Source: Aquimarina aquimarini
GTDB lineage: Bacteria; Bacteroidota; Bacteroidia; Flavobacteriales; Flavobacteriaceae
Length of the DNA stretch: 64,000 nucleotides
Assembly (NCBI RefSeq): GCF_900299535.1
Contig: NZ_OMKE01000034.1
Location: 1-64,000, forward strand
Direction of reading: 5' to 3'
The position numbers and the translations under genes are program-made. This document shows positions 36,042 through 44,026 of the stretch, piece by piece. Position 1 is the first letter of the stretch. Every line of letters starts with the position of its first letter. Under the pieces are notes generated by a model. The model saw nothing but the letters and a program-made list of their open reading frames with translations, was not told the origin of the DNA and searched no databases.

Positions 36042-36245
36042 TTAAACAAATTCTACTTTTGATTATATATATCTGCAATAGATATAGAGTTTTAGAATAA
36101 AAAAAACAATCCTCCAGTTTTATTAATAGTTAAGGCAATGCATACGTTGTTTTGATTCACTGTTTTAATAATTTAATATTAGTTTAAGATAATTTAAAAA
36201 GTTAGTTAAAGCTAACTTTTGTATTTTTATACTGAAAATTATAAA

Positions 36246-36434
36246 ATGATTGGCACAATGCAATACGTTATTGAATTATTAGAAGTAGAAAAAAAACAGA
36301 TAGATATAAAGGTTAGGAACCATAAGCTTATGCAAAAAGATATGAAAAAAGCAGTTTCTGAGTTATCAAAAATTACCGAAATAAAAAAAGCAATAAAGAT
36401 TTTAAAATCAAAGCATCAGCGATACAAATATTGA
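36246..36434 (+). CDS. Small basic helical protein, unknown
   Basis: The 62-residue protein MIGTMQYVIELLEVEKKQI is almost wholly helical and Lys-rich, probably coiled coil. I do not recognise it. The ATG at 36246 is preferred over a TTG at 36219 because the latter lies in a palindromic promoter-like stretch (AAAAGTTAG 36197-36205 / CTAACTTTT 36212-36220). It is followed 54 bp later by the TPR-like gene, which may be co-transcribed. Confidence 0.5.
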   Translation: MIGTMQYVIELLEVEKKQIDIKVRNHKLMQKDMKKAVSELSKITEIKKAIKILKSKHQRYKY

Positions 36435-36488
36435 ATTATAACAGAGATACCAATAAAAATAGATACCAAATAAAAACCACTATAACTA

Positions 36489-36938
36489 ATGAGTGAATTA
36501 TGTATAACCCACATTGAGAATTATTGGAAAACCAAAACAAAAGAATCCAATGTTTTATTTGACCAAAGAAGATATGAAGAGGCTTTATCAGGATATAAAG
36601 ACGCTTTATACAGAGCCGAAGTTTTGAATACATATCAATCAGATTGTATTCGTGATAATGTTCCGTTTATACAGATATATGTTATTTCTTGTAATAATAT
36701 GGTGAATACATACGAAGAGTTAAATTCTGATAAAGAGGCAGAAAAAATTCTTAAACGTTTGGTGTGTTATCTTTTATGCTTAACCGATAATGATACCCTG
36801 AATCATCATGAGACAAAGGTAGAATTAAAAAAAGCAATAGTAACCTACATCAATTTTGTTCATAAAAATGGGGGGGATAAAAAAGAGTTAGAAACTTTAT
36901 TTAATACTGTAAAGAGAGAAATGGTGGCTATGCAATAA
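36489..36938 (+). CDS. TPR-like helical protein, unknown
   Basis: The 149-residue soluble protein carries a TPR-type unit (ESNVLFDQRRYEEALSGYKDALYRAEVL) and a second (IQIYVISCNNMVNTYEELNSDKEAEKIL). It has six cysteines, none in a clear metal motif. It has the layout of a small adaptor. I do not recognise a named family. It lies behind the small basic helical gene on the same strand. Confidence 0.6.
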   Translation: MSELCITHIENYWKTKTKESNVLFDQRRYEEALSGYKDALYRAEVLNTYQSDCIRDNVPFIQIYVISCNNMVNTYEELNSDKEAEKILKRLVCYLLCLTDNDTLNHHETKVELKKAIVTYINFVHKNGGDKKELETLFNTVKREMVAMQ

Positions 36939-37110
36939 CAGACGATAAGTTAGACTGATTTACAAGTAATCATTTCATTTATTTTTAAACTTTTTAAATT
37001 CGCTATAACAAAACTCTATTTCTACAAAAATTATGTAGAAATAGAGTATAAATGTAATATATGTAATTTGTTATTTTGGGTGATAAAATTTGTATAAATA
37101 ACACGATAGT

Positions 37111-38280
37111 TTATGCAAAAGCACTAAAACCAGTAACATCTTTTCCTGTAATTAATAGATGCATTTCATGTGTACCTTGGTAGGTAATAAGAGTTTCAAG
37201 ATTCATCATATGTCGCATAATAGAATACTCACTTGTTATCCCCATGCCACCCAAAATTTGCCTGGCTTCTCTTGCAATTTGAGAGGCCATTTGTACATTG
37301 TTTCTTTTTGCCATTGATATTTGTTGATACGAGGCTTTTCCTTCATTCATAAGTACTCCTAGTTGATAGCATAACAATTGCGCTTTTGTGATCTCAGTAA
37401 TCATTTCGGCTAATTTTTTTTGGATTAATTGATAGCTACCTATTGGGTTATTAAATTGTATTCGCTCTTTTGAGTATTGTAAAGCTGTTTCATAACAATC
37501 CATAGCAATGCCTAAGCTTCCCCAGGCAATAGCGTATCGACCAACATTCAAGCATTCATATGCATCTTTTATCGAATTGCTTTTTTCTAGTACTTGATTT
37601 CTAGAAACCACAGTGTCAGAAAAAATAAGCTCTCCTGTATTAGAAGCTCTAAATGACCATTTGTTTTCGATTTTTGAAGTGGTAAAGTTCTCAATTTTAT
37701 TGGTTTCAATAATAATTCCTTGTACTTGGTTTTGCTCATTTTTTGCCCAAACAATTGCAATATCAGCTTTAGAAGCATTACCAATCCACATTTTACACCC
37801 ATTGAGTAAGATTTTGTTATCATTGATTTTGAAGTAACTGTGCATTGCAGAAGGATTAGAACCATGATTAGGCTCGGTAAGTCCAAAAGCAGCAAGATAT
37901 TCTCCAGTAGCTAATTTGGGTAAATATCTTTTCTTTTGATCTTCTGAACCAAATTTCCATATAGAATACATTACCAAAGAAGTTTGTATAGAACTACATA
38001 CCCTTACAGAAGTGTCCCCTTTTTCAAGTTCTTGCATCATAAGTCCGTAAGCAATATAATCGGTACCCATTCCTCCATATTTTTCTGGTATAATTAATCC
38101 AAAAGCACCGATTTCTGCCAATTCTTTGATAAGATGTGTTGGGGTTTGCCCTTTTTGGCTATATTCTTCTATAACGGGACGCACATGTTTGTTTACCCAC
38201 TCTTTAGTAGCTTCTCTAATAAGTATTTGTTCGTCTGTAAAATGAGATAGTATATTATAATAATCTGTAGAAATAGACAT
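37111..38280 (-). CDS. Acyl-CoA dehydrogenase, glutaryl-CoA dehydrogenase-like
   Basis: The 389-residue flavoenzyme has the full acyl-CoA dehydrogenase fold: FGLTEPNHGSNPSAM for FAD/substrate binding, MWIGNASKADIAIVWAK, and a C-terminal GGMGITSEYSIMRHMMNLETLITYQGTHEMHLL. The base is the Glu in TYQGTHEMH, at the glutaryl/isovaleryl-like C-terminal position. The Arg in R-x-M-M-N-L-E and the L-x-x-YQGT-x-x-I/M end fit glutaryl-CoA dehydrogenase (lysine/tryptophan breakdown). It is divergent from the 38347 gene across a strong palindrome. Confidence 0.82.
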   Translation of the reverse strand: MSISTDYYNILSHFTDEQILIREATKEWVNKHVRPVIEEYSQKGQTPTHLIKELAEIGAFGLIIPEKYGGMGTDYIAYGLMMQELEKGDTSVRVCSSIQTSLVMYSIWKFGSEDQKKRYLPKLATGEYLAAFGLTEPNHGSNPSAMHSYFKINDNKILLNGCKMWIGNASKADIAIVWAKNEQNQVQGIIIETNKIENFTTSKIENKWSFRASNTGELIFSDTVVSRNQVLEKSNSIKDAYECLNVGRYAIAWGSLGIAMDCYETALQYSKERIQFNNPIGSYQLIQKKLAEMITEITKAQLLCYQLGVLMNEGKASYQQISMAKRNNVQMASQIAREARQILGGMGITSEYSIMRHMMNLETLITYQGTHEMHLLITGKDVTGFSAFA

Positions 38281-38298
38281 AATTTATAAATTTTTGTA

Positions 38299-38335
38299 AA
38301 ATTAGTTATTTAGATTTGTTCTAAATAGCTAATTT
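38299..38335. promoter_or_regulatory. 16-bp-arm palindrome in a divergent promoter
   Basis: AAATTAGTTATTTAGA (38299-38314) and TCTAAATAGCTAATTT (38320-38335) are inverted copies with one mismatch around a 5-nt spacer. The 3' arm overlaps a -7 element TAATTTTG (38330-38337) for the plus-strand gene, so it probably binds a dimeric repressor that controls both genes. The TTTAGA/TCTAAA halves resemble but do not match the Fur-type motif spacing. Confidence 0.55.
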
Positions 38336-38346
38336 TGTGAAAAAAA

Positions 38347-38817
38347 ATGGACACAATCGAATTTGGGATAGTACACTCTAATGTAGATGACTATTTAACT
38401 ACTACCATATATATCAATGGGTATGATCTTAAAGATATATTAGGATCAATAGAAATTAATCAAGTAAAAAAGAATGATGATCAATTTATGGTAGGAGCCT
38501 ATGAAGGGATTTCTCCATTCATAGCATTTCATACACATAATCATTTTTTGAAAGATACAGTAAATGAATACATCTATTTTGATAATCGTTTTGTCCTTTT
38601 AGAGTATATCAATTCTGGTATACCAGGAGATCATACCATTGCTTGTAATATTGATATTTATCAAGATACTGTAAAATGGTCTAATTTTAAAAATTTCTCA
38701 ATACTCTCAGAAAGTGATTTCAAATATGAGGAATTAAGTTTTTCTTTTGATAGAAAGCAATATGAAAAAGCCATAGAAGAAATGGTTACTACAGAAATAA
38801 ATACAATTTATGGGTGA
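38347..38817 (+). CDS. Hypothetical 156-residue protein
   Basis: A soluble acidic protein starting MDTIEFGIVHSNVDDYLTTT. It is beta-rich, with a Trp near the middle (TVKWSNFKNF) and no known motif. The pattern (a short region naming bound positions, DNRFVLLEYI, IPGDHTIACNIDIYQD) recalls immunity-like SMI1 or DUF proteins, but not closely enough to name. It is divergent from the glutaryl-CoA dehydrogenase-like gene and may share its operator. Confidence 0.5.
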   Translation: MDTIEFGIVHSNVDDYLTTTIYINGYDLKDILGSIEINQVKKNDDQFMVGAYEGISPFIAFHTHNHFLKDTVNEYIYFDNRFVLLEYINSGIPGDHTIACNIDIYQDTVKWSNFKNFSILSESDFKYEELSFSFDRKQYEKAIEEMVTTEINTIYG

Positions 38818-38898
38818 ATTTCTGAAAATTAGAATATTTGTTTTGACCTAGGAAGAACGATACTAATTATGATATAGTAATACAAAAAAAATAAAAAA

Positions 38899-39249
38899 AT
38901 GAAACCATATATAGCAAGTTTATTAAATGCTTTAGTCTTAATAAGTTTAGGAGCTTGGAGTTATTTCTCTTCAGAGTCACCCTCAATAACAGCACTAATC
39001 CCTGTGATAATTGGTGTCATCCTATTGTTTTTAAATAAAGGAATTAAAAAAGAAAATAAAGTAATAGCACATATAGCGGTACTATTAACTTTAGTAATTT
39101 TGATAGGTTTGTACAAACCATTTATGGGAGCAATACATAGAGAAAGTACCATCGGAGTTGTAAGAGTCTCTATTATGATACTATTTACATTGATTGCATT
39201 TCTATCATTCATCAAAAGTTTTATAAACGCACGTAAATCAAAATCATAA
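38899..39249 (+). CDS. Small four-TM membrane protein
   Basis: The 116-residue protein has four hydrophobic helices (ASLLNALVLISLGAWSYF, ITALIPVIIGVILLFL, VIAHIAVLLTLVILIGLY, VSIMILFTLIAFLSFIKS) and a short basic end. No motif gives a function. Proteins of this type are common in Bacteroidetes. Confidence 0.65.
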   Translation: MKPYIASLLNALVLISLGAWSYFSSESPSITALIPVIIGVILLFLNKGIKKENKVIAHIAVLLTLVILIGLYKPFMGAIHRESTIGVVRVSIMILFTLIAFLSFIKSFINARKSKS

Positions 39250-39634
39250 GTTTATATCTAGTGGATTCAAAGTGTAAATAGTATTACATAAAAAAACTAG
39301 AAACAATAAGGTATATCAAAATCTAGTATACTATCGTTTTATTGGTTTTTTTTAAGGATAATGCTATATTTTACAGATGTTTCAAGGTGAAATAGACTTT
39401 CCTATTACATAATAGACGTTTAATACATTGTATATAGATTGTTTTGGGTTATTTTCCTTATATTTATTCTAATTCGTGACTAGAAAACGACTATTGATAG
39501 ATGTACCCAGTCTATAATAAACCTTCAAACACAATAGTATACTCCCTGTTTTTGGTCAAACATATTAAACATATTGTTATACCTCTATTTGTTATAGAGG
39601 TAGTTATTTTTATGTAATCAAATCCTAACGAAGA
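39250..39634. other. 385-bp gap with a 5' hairpin
   Basis: The only clear structure is the hairpin TACCTCTAT (39580-39588) / ATAGAGGTA (39594-39602) around TTGTT, 33 bases before the LytTR ATG. It may be a leader structure of that mRNA. No ORF is supported. Confidence 0.4.
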
Positions 39635-40369
39635 ATGAAATGTTTTCTGATAGGGGAGAACAGAAATTTACTAGAAAATATTGAAGCATATTTACAAGCT
39701 AATTTCTTTTATATAAGAGCTTATGAAAAAACAAACTCTTATAAAGAAGGAGAAAAGATGCTCCAAAAAGTAAAACCAGATCTGGTTTTATTAGATATCA
39801 CAGTAAATTTAGAAATCCCATTTGACCTTCTTAAAAAAATAAAAAAATACACTATTGATCATTTAGTGATAATACCCAATGATAAAGAAGTAATAAATTT
39901 TTTAAAAAAAGAAAAAATAATATCCCTCACTACTCCTTTAGACTATGAAGAATTACAACTATACATCAATACGTTTTATATAAATAAAACAAAAGAAATA
40001 GAGTTGCAACAAATCTTATCGAGAATACATAACAAGGTTCCAAAAACCAGAATAGCGATACCTCAAGAAAAACAAATACAAATGGTCTCGCTTAGGGATA
40101 TCATTTATATTGAAGCAGATGTAAATTACTGCCAAATACATATTCATGATAAGAAACCTATGTGTGTGTCTAAAACATTAAAAAGTTTTGAAGAACAGTT
40201 AATCAATAATAATGAATTTTACAGAATACATCAGTCGTATCTTATTAATTTAAATTATATCAATAAAGTCATAAAAACAAAACTTCCTCAGGTAATTATG
40301 ACTAATGGAGATATCTTACCTATATCGAGATCTAAAAAAGTAGATTTTTTAAAATTAATCTTAGGGTAA
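39635..40369 (+). CDS. LytTR-type response regulator, orphan
   Basis: The 244-residue protein has a receiver domain with candidate phospho-acceptor D in LVLLDITV (residue ~53). It lacks some usual receiver residues, such as the clear T/S and K switch motifs. The LytTR DNA-binding domain spans residues ~140-244 (MVSLRDIIYIEADVNYCQIH, FYRIHQSYLINLNYIN, LPISRSKKVDFL). No histidine kinase lies nearby. It may be activated by an unlinked partner or act without phosphorylation. Confidence 0.85.
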   Translation: MKCFLIGENRNLLENIEAYLQANFFYIRAYEKTNSYKEGEKMLQKVKPDLVLLDITVNLEIPFDLLKKIKKYTIDHLVIIPNDKEVINFLKKEKIISLTTPLDYEELQLYINTFYINKTKEIELQQILSRIHNKVPKTRIAIPQEKQIQMVSLRDIIYIEADVNYCQIHIHDKKPMCVSKTLKSFEEQLINNNEFYRIHQSYLINLNYINKVIKTKLPQVIMTNGDILPISRSKKVDFLKLILG

Positions 40370-40372
40370 AAG

Positions 40373-40401
40373 AAAAATCATCGCTACAAACGATGATTTT
40401 T
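40373..40401 (+). terminator. Intrinsic terminator
   Basis: AAAAATCATCG (40373-40383) pairs perfectly with CGATGATTTTT (40391-40401), right after the LytTR gene. Confidence 0.85.
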
Positions 40402-40522
40402 CGACTTAACCGAAACTTAGAACAAAAAAATAAAACTTAAAAACTTAATATGGAGTGCTTAACATATTCCTTGTTTTTATGATTAATGTTGATGTGATTT
40501 TCATTGCTCTATGATTAAGAAG

Positions 40523-40553
40523 TTAAGGCTGGTATGACACATACCAGCCTTAA
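40523..40553. terminator. Perfect 14-bp hairpin terminator
   Basis: TTAAGGCTGGTATG (40523-40536) pairs with CATACCAGCCTTAA (40540-40553) around ACA. It follows the small minus-strand ORF at 40567-40737, which supports that ORF as a real transcription unit. Confidence 0.75.
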
Positions 40554-40566
40554 TTGGTAAAAAAAT

Positions 40567-40737
40567 CTACTTAACCTTAATAGAATAAAGGATGGTGATA
40601 TCAGAAGTGTGATCGAGAATGTGATTTTTTTCCATTTGATGTATACCAGTTTGTAATTTTTTTTGTGCAGAAATACCATCTACAAATAGTAGAGAGATGA
40701 TAATAAAAATCAAAAATAAAATATAACTTTTTTTCAT
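40567..40737 (-). CDS. Small exported peptide, 56 residues
   Basis: The minus strand reads ATG at 40737 to TAG at 40567: MKKSYILFLIFIIISLLFVD, then GISAQKKLQTGIHQMEKNH, ending SIKVK. It has a standard signal peptide (basic start, hydrophobic core, cleavage near GISAQ), leaving a mature peptide of about 32 residues with three histidines. A perfect hairpin terminator lies 14 bp after the stop. I know of no matching family. It could be a secreted signal or small periplasmic factor. Confidence 0.5.
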   Translation of the reverse strand: MKKSYILFLIFIIISLLFVDGISAQKKLQTGIHQMEKNHILDHTSDITILYSIKVK

Positions 40738-41245
40738 AACATATTGATTTTTGGTTAGGTATTCTATTCTATGTTTTAGATTTGAGTTTATGTAAGCTTA
40801 AAAAAATTAGTGCTTTATCTAAAGAATATCAAGCAATTATTTCTATTGTACTAAGTTGATTATTTACTTCTTTTTAACAAAATGTTAATTATTATTTAGG
40901 GGTAATTATTAATTCTTTTAATAAAAGCAATTATTATACTGTCATTTTTGAAAACATTTTGGTTGTTAAAATGCTGAAAAACAGTGTTTTGATTGTTGTT
41001 TTAATAGGGTTTAACCGTAGTTGAAAATCATGAAATTGTAGATTCTATACGTTTGAAGTATAAAAAGAGCTAAAACCACTCAGATAGTAAGACATATTTC
41101 TTTATACGGTGACTTGTATTTATTAACCAAGAAATAATAAATTATAGGATATCTGATTATGAGGTGATTATGTTGGTGGTTTCATGTTCAGAATTTGGAT
41201 TTATAGAAATATAAAATTGTATTTATGTATAATTTTATTATTATT
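40738..41245. other. About 508-bp gap without a supported gene
   Basis: This AT-rich divergent region is between the small peptide gene and the COG0523 GTPase. No ORF, hairpin or repeat stands out apart from the Zur-type box at its right edge. Confidence 0.5.
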
Positions 41246-41258
41246 GCAACAAAGTTGC
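41246..41258. promoter_or_regulatory. Zur-type box GCAACAAAGTTGC
   Basis: Palindrome GCAAC-AAA-GTTGC ending four bases before the ATG of the COG0523 GTPase. It matches the boxes at 34428 and 56170. Confidence 0.65.
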
Positions 41259-41262
41259 TATA

Positions 41263-42480
41263 ATGGATTTTAAAATACAACATACAAGAAAACTACCAGT
41301 TACTATTCTTTCTGGTTTTTTAGGAACAGGAAAAACTACTGTACTTAATCATATACTCAATAATAGAGAAGGACTCAAAGTTGCTATCATAGTAAATGAT
41401 ATGAGCGAAATAAATATTGATGCACAACTTGTAAAAAATGAGACTGTCTTATCTCGTACTGAAGAAAAGTTGGTAGAAATGAGTAACGGCTGTATCTGTT
41501 GTACTTTGCGAGAAGATCTTATGGTAGAGGTAGAACGTTTAGCAAAAGAAAACAAGTTTGATTACCTTCTAATTGAAAGCACTGGTATTTCTGAGCCTAT
41601 TCCTGTAGCGCAAACTTTTACTTTTGAAGGAGCAGAGAATGGTATTAATCTTAGTAATTATAGCTATATAGATTGTATGGTTACAACAATAGATAGTTAT
41701 AATTTTTTAAAAGATTTTGCGAGCCTAGAAAAATTAGTTGATCGCCAGCTCACCAATATTGAAAATGATTATCGTACCATAGTTAATTTAATAACAGATC
41801 AAATTGAGTTTGCCAATGTAATTGTTTTAAACAAAACAGACCTAATCTCTAATGAAGAGGTCGATTATTTGATCTCATTTATTCATACTTTAAATCCTGA
41901 AGCAAAGATTATACCTGCAACCTATGGTAAAATTCCAATAAAAGAGATTATCGATACAGGGATTTTTGATTATGATAAAGCAGAACAAAGCGCAGGTTGG
42001 ATTAAAGAACTCAATACTCCACATCACACACCAGAAACCGAAACTTATGGATTCTCATCATTTGTGTATAAAGCAAGAAAGCCATTTCATGCAGAAAGGT
42101 TTCTTCATTTTATGAAAGAAGAATTTCCTCCACAAATTATAAGAAGTAAAGGACTTTTTTGGTTACACTCGCGTCCTGATCAAGCGTTAGTATGGGGGCA
42201 AGCAGGTAGTTCTATACAAACTGATTACGCAGGAGTATGGTGGTCTGGTATGCCTTTTTCAGAAAGAACATCCTATCCTTCATTTGTAGATAATCAAGAA
42301 ATAATAGAAAAAGATTGGCACCCCATAACAGGAGACCGCAAAATAGAACTTGTATTTATTGGTCAAAACCTAGAAGAGGATAGTATCAAACAAAAACTAG
42401 ATGCCTGTTTGTGTTCTGATTCAGAGATTAAAGAGCTTAATTTAGGAGAAACCCTTGCAGATAGTTGGACTATTGTTTGA
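41263..42480 (+). CDS. COG0523/CobW-family GTPase, ZigA-like zinc metallochaperone
   Basis: The 405-residue G3E GTPase has the Walker A loop GFLGTGKTT (residues 18-26), the Zn-binding CxCC motif in NGCICC (C77, C79, C80), ESTGISEP and the guanine-specificity NKTD region. The CobW C-terminal domain follows ([15 protein letters not shown] onward). Family members deliver zinc to enzymes under zinc starvation. A Zur-type palindrome lies directly before its ATG, supporting this role over cobalt or nitrile hydratase maturation. A superoxide dismutase gene follows, with a 229-bp gap. Confidence 0.88.
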   Translation: MDFKIQHTRKLPVTILSGFLGTGKTTVLNHILNNREGLKVAIIVNDMSEINIDAQLVKNETVLSRTEEKLVEMSNGCICCTLREDLMVEVERLAKENKFDYLLIESTGISEPIPVAQTFTFEGAENGINLSNYSYIDCMVTTIDSYNFLKDFASLEKLVDRQLTNIENDYRTIVNLITDQIEFANVIVLNKTDLISNEEVDYLISFIHTLNPEAKIIPATYGKIPIKEIIDTGIFDYDKAEQSAGWIKELNTPHHTPETETYGFSSFVYKARKPFHAERFLHFMKEEFPPQIIRSKGLFWLHSRPDQALVWGQAGSSIQTDYAGVWWSGMPFSERTSYPSFVDNQEIIEKDWHPITGDRKIELVFIGQNLEEDSIKQKLDACLCSDSEIKELNLGETLADSWTIV

Positions 42481-42709
42481 CCTAAACTTGTAAGAATATT
42501 CACATTATTTTAAGATTATTTCGCGTTTTTGCTACTTTTTTGTGCGCCTCAAATTCTATTTTATGCTTATTTTTATAGACAATTTTATACTAAACTATAG
42601 AAATATAAAAAAGCGATACTCTATACATCTTCATGCTTTGATTTAAATACAAAATATGGAGAGTAAATCATTGATCGTTTTTACGATAATAACACATAAA
42701 TAGAAGATA

Positions 42710-43444
42710 ATGGATAAAAGAAAATTTCTAAAAATAGGAAGTGTTGCTGTGGGAGGAACTCTAGCTGCTCCATCTTTATGGCTATCGAGTTGTAATAAAA
42801 AGACAACTCCAGCAAAAGTAGAAGAAGAAGTAAAAAAGCCTCTTGTTGCTGAGACGCTTTTTACACTGCCTGACTTGCCATATGCATTTGATGCGCTAGA
42901 ACCTATTATAGATAAAGATACAATGCAAATCCATTATTCAAAACACCACCAAGGATATGTTAATAAGCTTAATAAAGCCGTATCAAAATTATCTATAGAG
43001 AAAAAACCAATAGAAGATCTTCTGGCAGGAGAAAATCTACCCGAAGCGATACAAAATAACGGAGGAGGACATTACAATCACACCTTGTTTTGGGAAAGCT
43101 TATCCCCAGAAAAGAAAACACCTTCTAAGGAGTTGGTAGCTAGAATAGAAAAAGACTTAGGGAACTTTGAAGATTTTAAAAAATCGATGATAACTCAGGG
43201 ACTTTCTGTTTTTGGATCTGGGTGGGTATGGCTAATCCAAACCGAAAAAGGATTACAAATAACAACTACCGAAAATCAAGACAACCCTTTGATGAGTGTA
43301 GCAACACAAAAAGGAAACCCAATTCTGGGAATCGATGTATGGGAACATGCATATTATCTTAAATATCAAAATAAACGTAAAGAATACCTGACTAATATTA
43401 TGAATATTATCAACTGGGAAGTTGTAGAGAAAAGAATCGCATAG
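42710..43444 (+). CDS. Exported Fe/Mn superoxide dismutase lipoprotein
   Basis: The 244-residue protein has the Fe/Mn SOD fold with all metal ligands: H75 (IHYSKHH), H124 (GGHYNHTLFW), D209 and H213 (GIDVWEHAYYL). Unlike cytosolic SodA/B it starts with MDKRKFLKIGSVAVGG and a lipobox at C28 (WLSSC-NKK), a Tat-like or Sec lipoprotein signal, so it detoxifies superoxide outside the cytoplasm. Mn versus Fe use cannot be decided with certainty. It follows the zinc GTPase, but no Zur-type box was seen in its own 229-bp upstream gap. Confidence 0.88.
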   Translation: MDKRKFLKIGSVAVGGTLAAPSLWLSSCNKKTTPAKVEEEVKKPLVAETLFTLPDLPYAFDALEPIIDKDTMQIHYSKHHQGYVNKLNKAVSKLSIEKKPIEDLLAGENLPEAIQNNGGGHYNHTLFWESLSPEKKTPSKELVARIEKDLGNFEDFKKSMITQGLSVFGSGWVWLIQTEKGLQITTTENQDNPLMSVATQKGNPILGIDVWEHAYYLKYQNKRKEYLTNIMNIINWEVVEKRIA

Positions 43445-43518
43445 ATTAGAATTAGGTATACTCGATAACGTAGAAATGTTTCTCGTAAAACATACGAGCA
43501 AGCAACAAAGTAAGAGAG

Positions 43519-43547
43519 CCAGTTACAGCAATGTAACTGGTTTTTTT
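43519..43547 (+). terminator. Intrinsic terminator
   Basis: CCAGTTAC (43519-43526) pairs with GTAACTGG (43533-43540) around AGCAAT, followed by seven T residues. Degenerate relatives occur at 53690-53711 and, with a different loop, at 51551-51590. Confidence 0.9.
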
Positions 43548-44026
43548 ATGACTAGCGATGGTATAGGTTTAAGCTACAAATCAAACTGTTAGATTAGTTG
43601 TAGAGTAAATAATAGTGCTCTAAAATTGACAATATGCACATATAATATAGCTCATATTTAATTTTTTCAAAAATTGATGGTAACAATTTAATAAGTCAAA
43701 ACATATACTAGTAATAGAAACCTAAATTAAACGTGATATATAGCTGATAGCGGGATTCGCAATCCGTGAAATATAAGAGAAAGAGAATAAATAGTAAAAG
43801 TAGTTACCATTAGAAAAATTCTGATGGCATCAACAATTAAAAGATAGGAGTTAAAAAAATAAACAGTTTCAAAAAACGGTACTTCTATATTGTACTATTG
43901 CCCTAACAAATTGAATTTATGCACAGACATAAACACATTGTACACTTTTATGAGTAAAAATTGTAATAAAAATTAAAATATCAAATGAAGTTGTCTAAAT
44001 CTAGAAATACATAAATATACCATCTA
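43548..44026. other. About 480-bp gap upstream of the RHS pair
   Basis: It contains a REP-like string GATAGCGGGATT-CGC-AATCCGTG (about 43746-43768), like those around the RAYT remnant. No ORF is supported. The promoter for the RHS genes is probably in the right half but has no clear TAnnTTTG. Confidence 0.45.
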
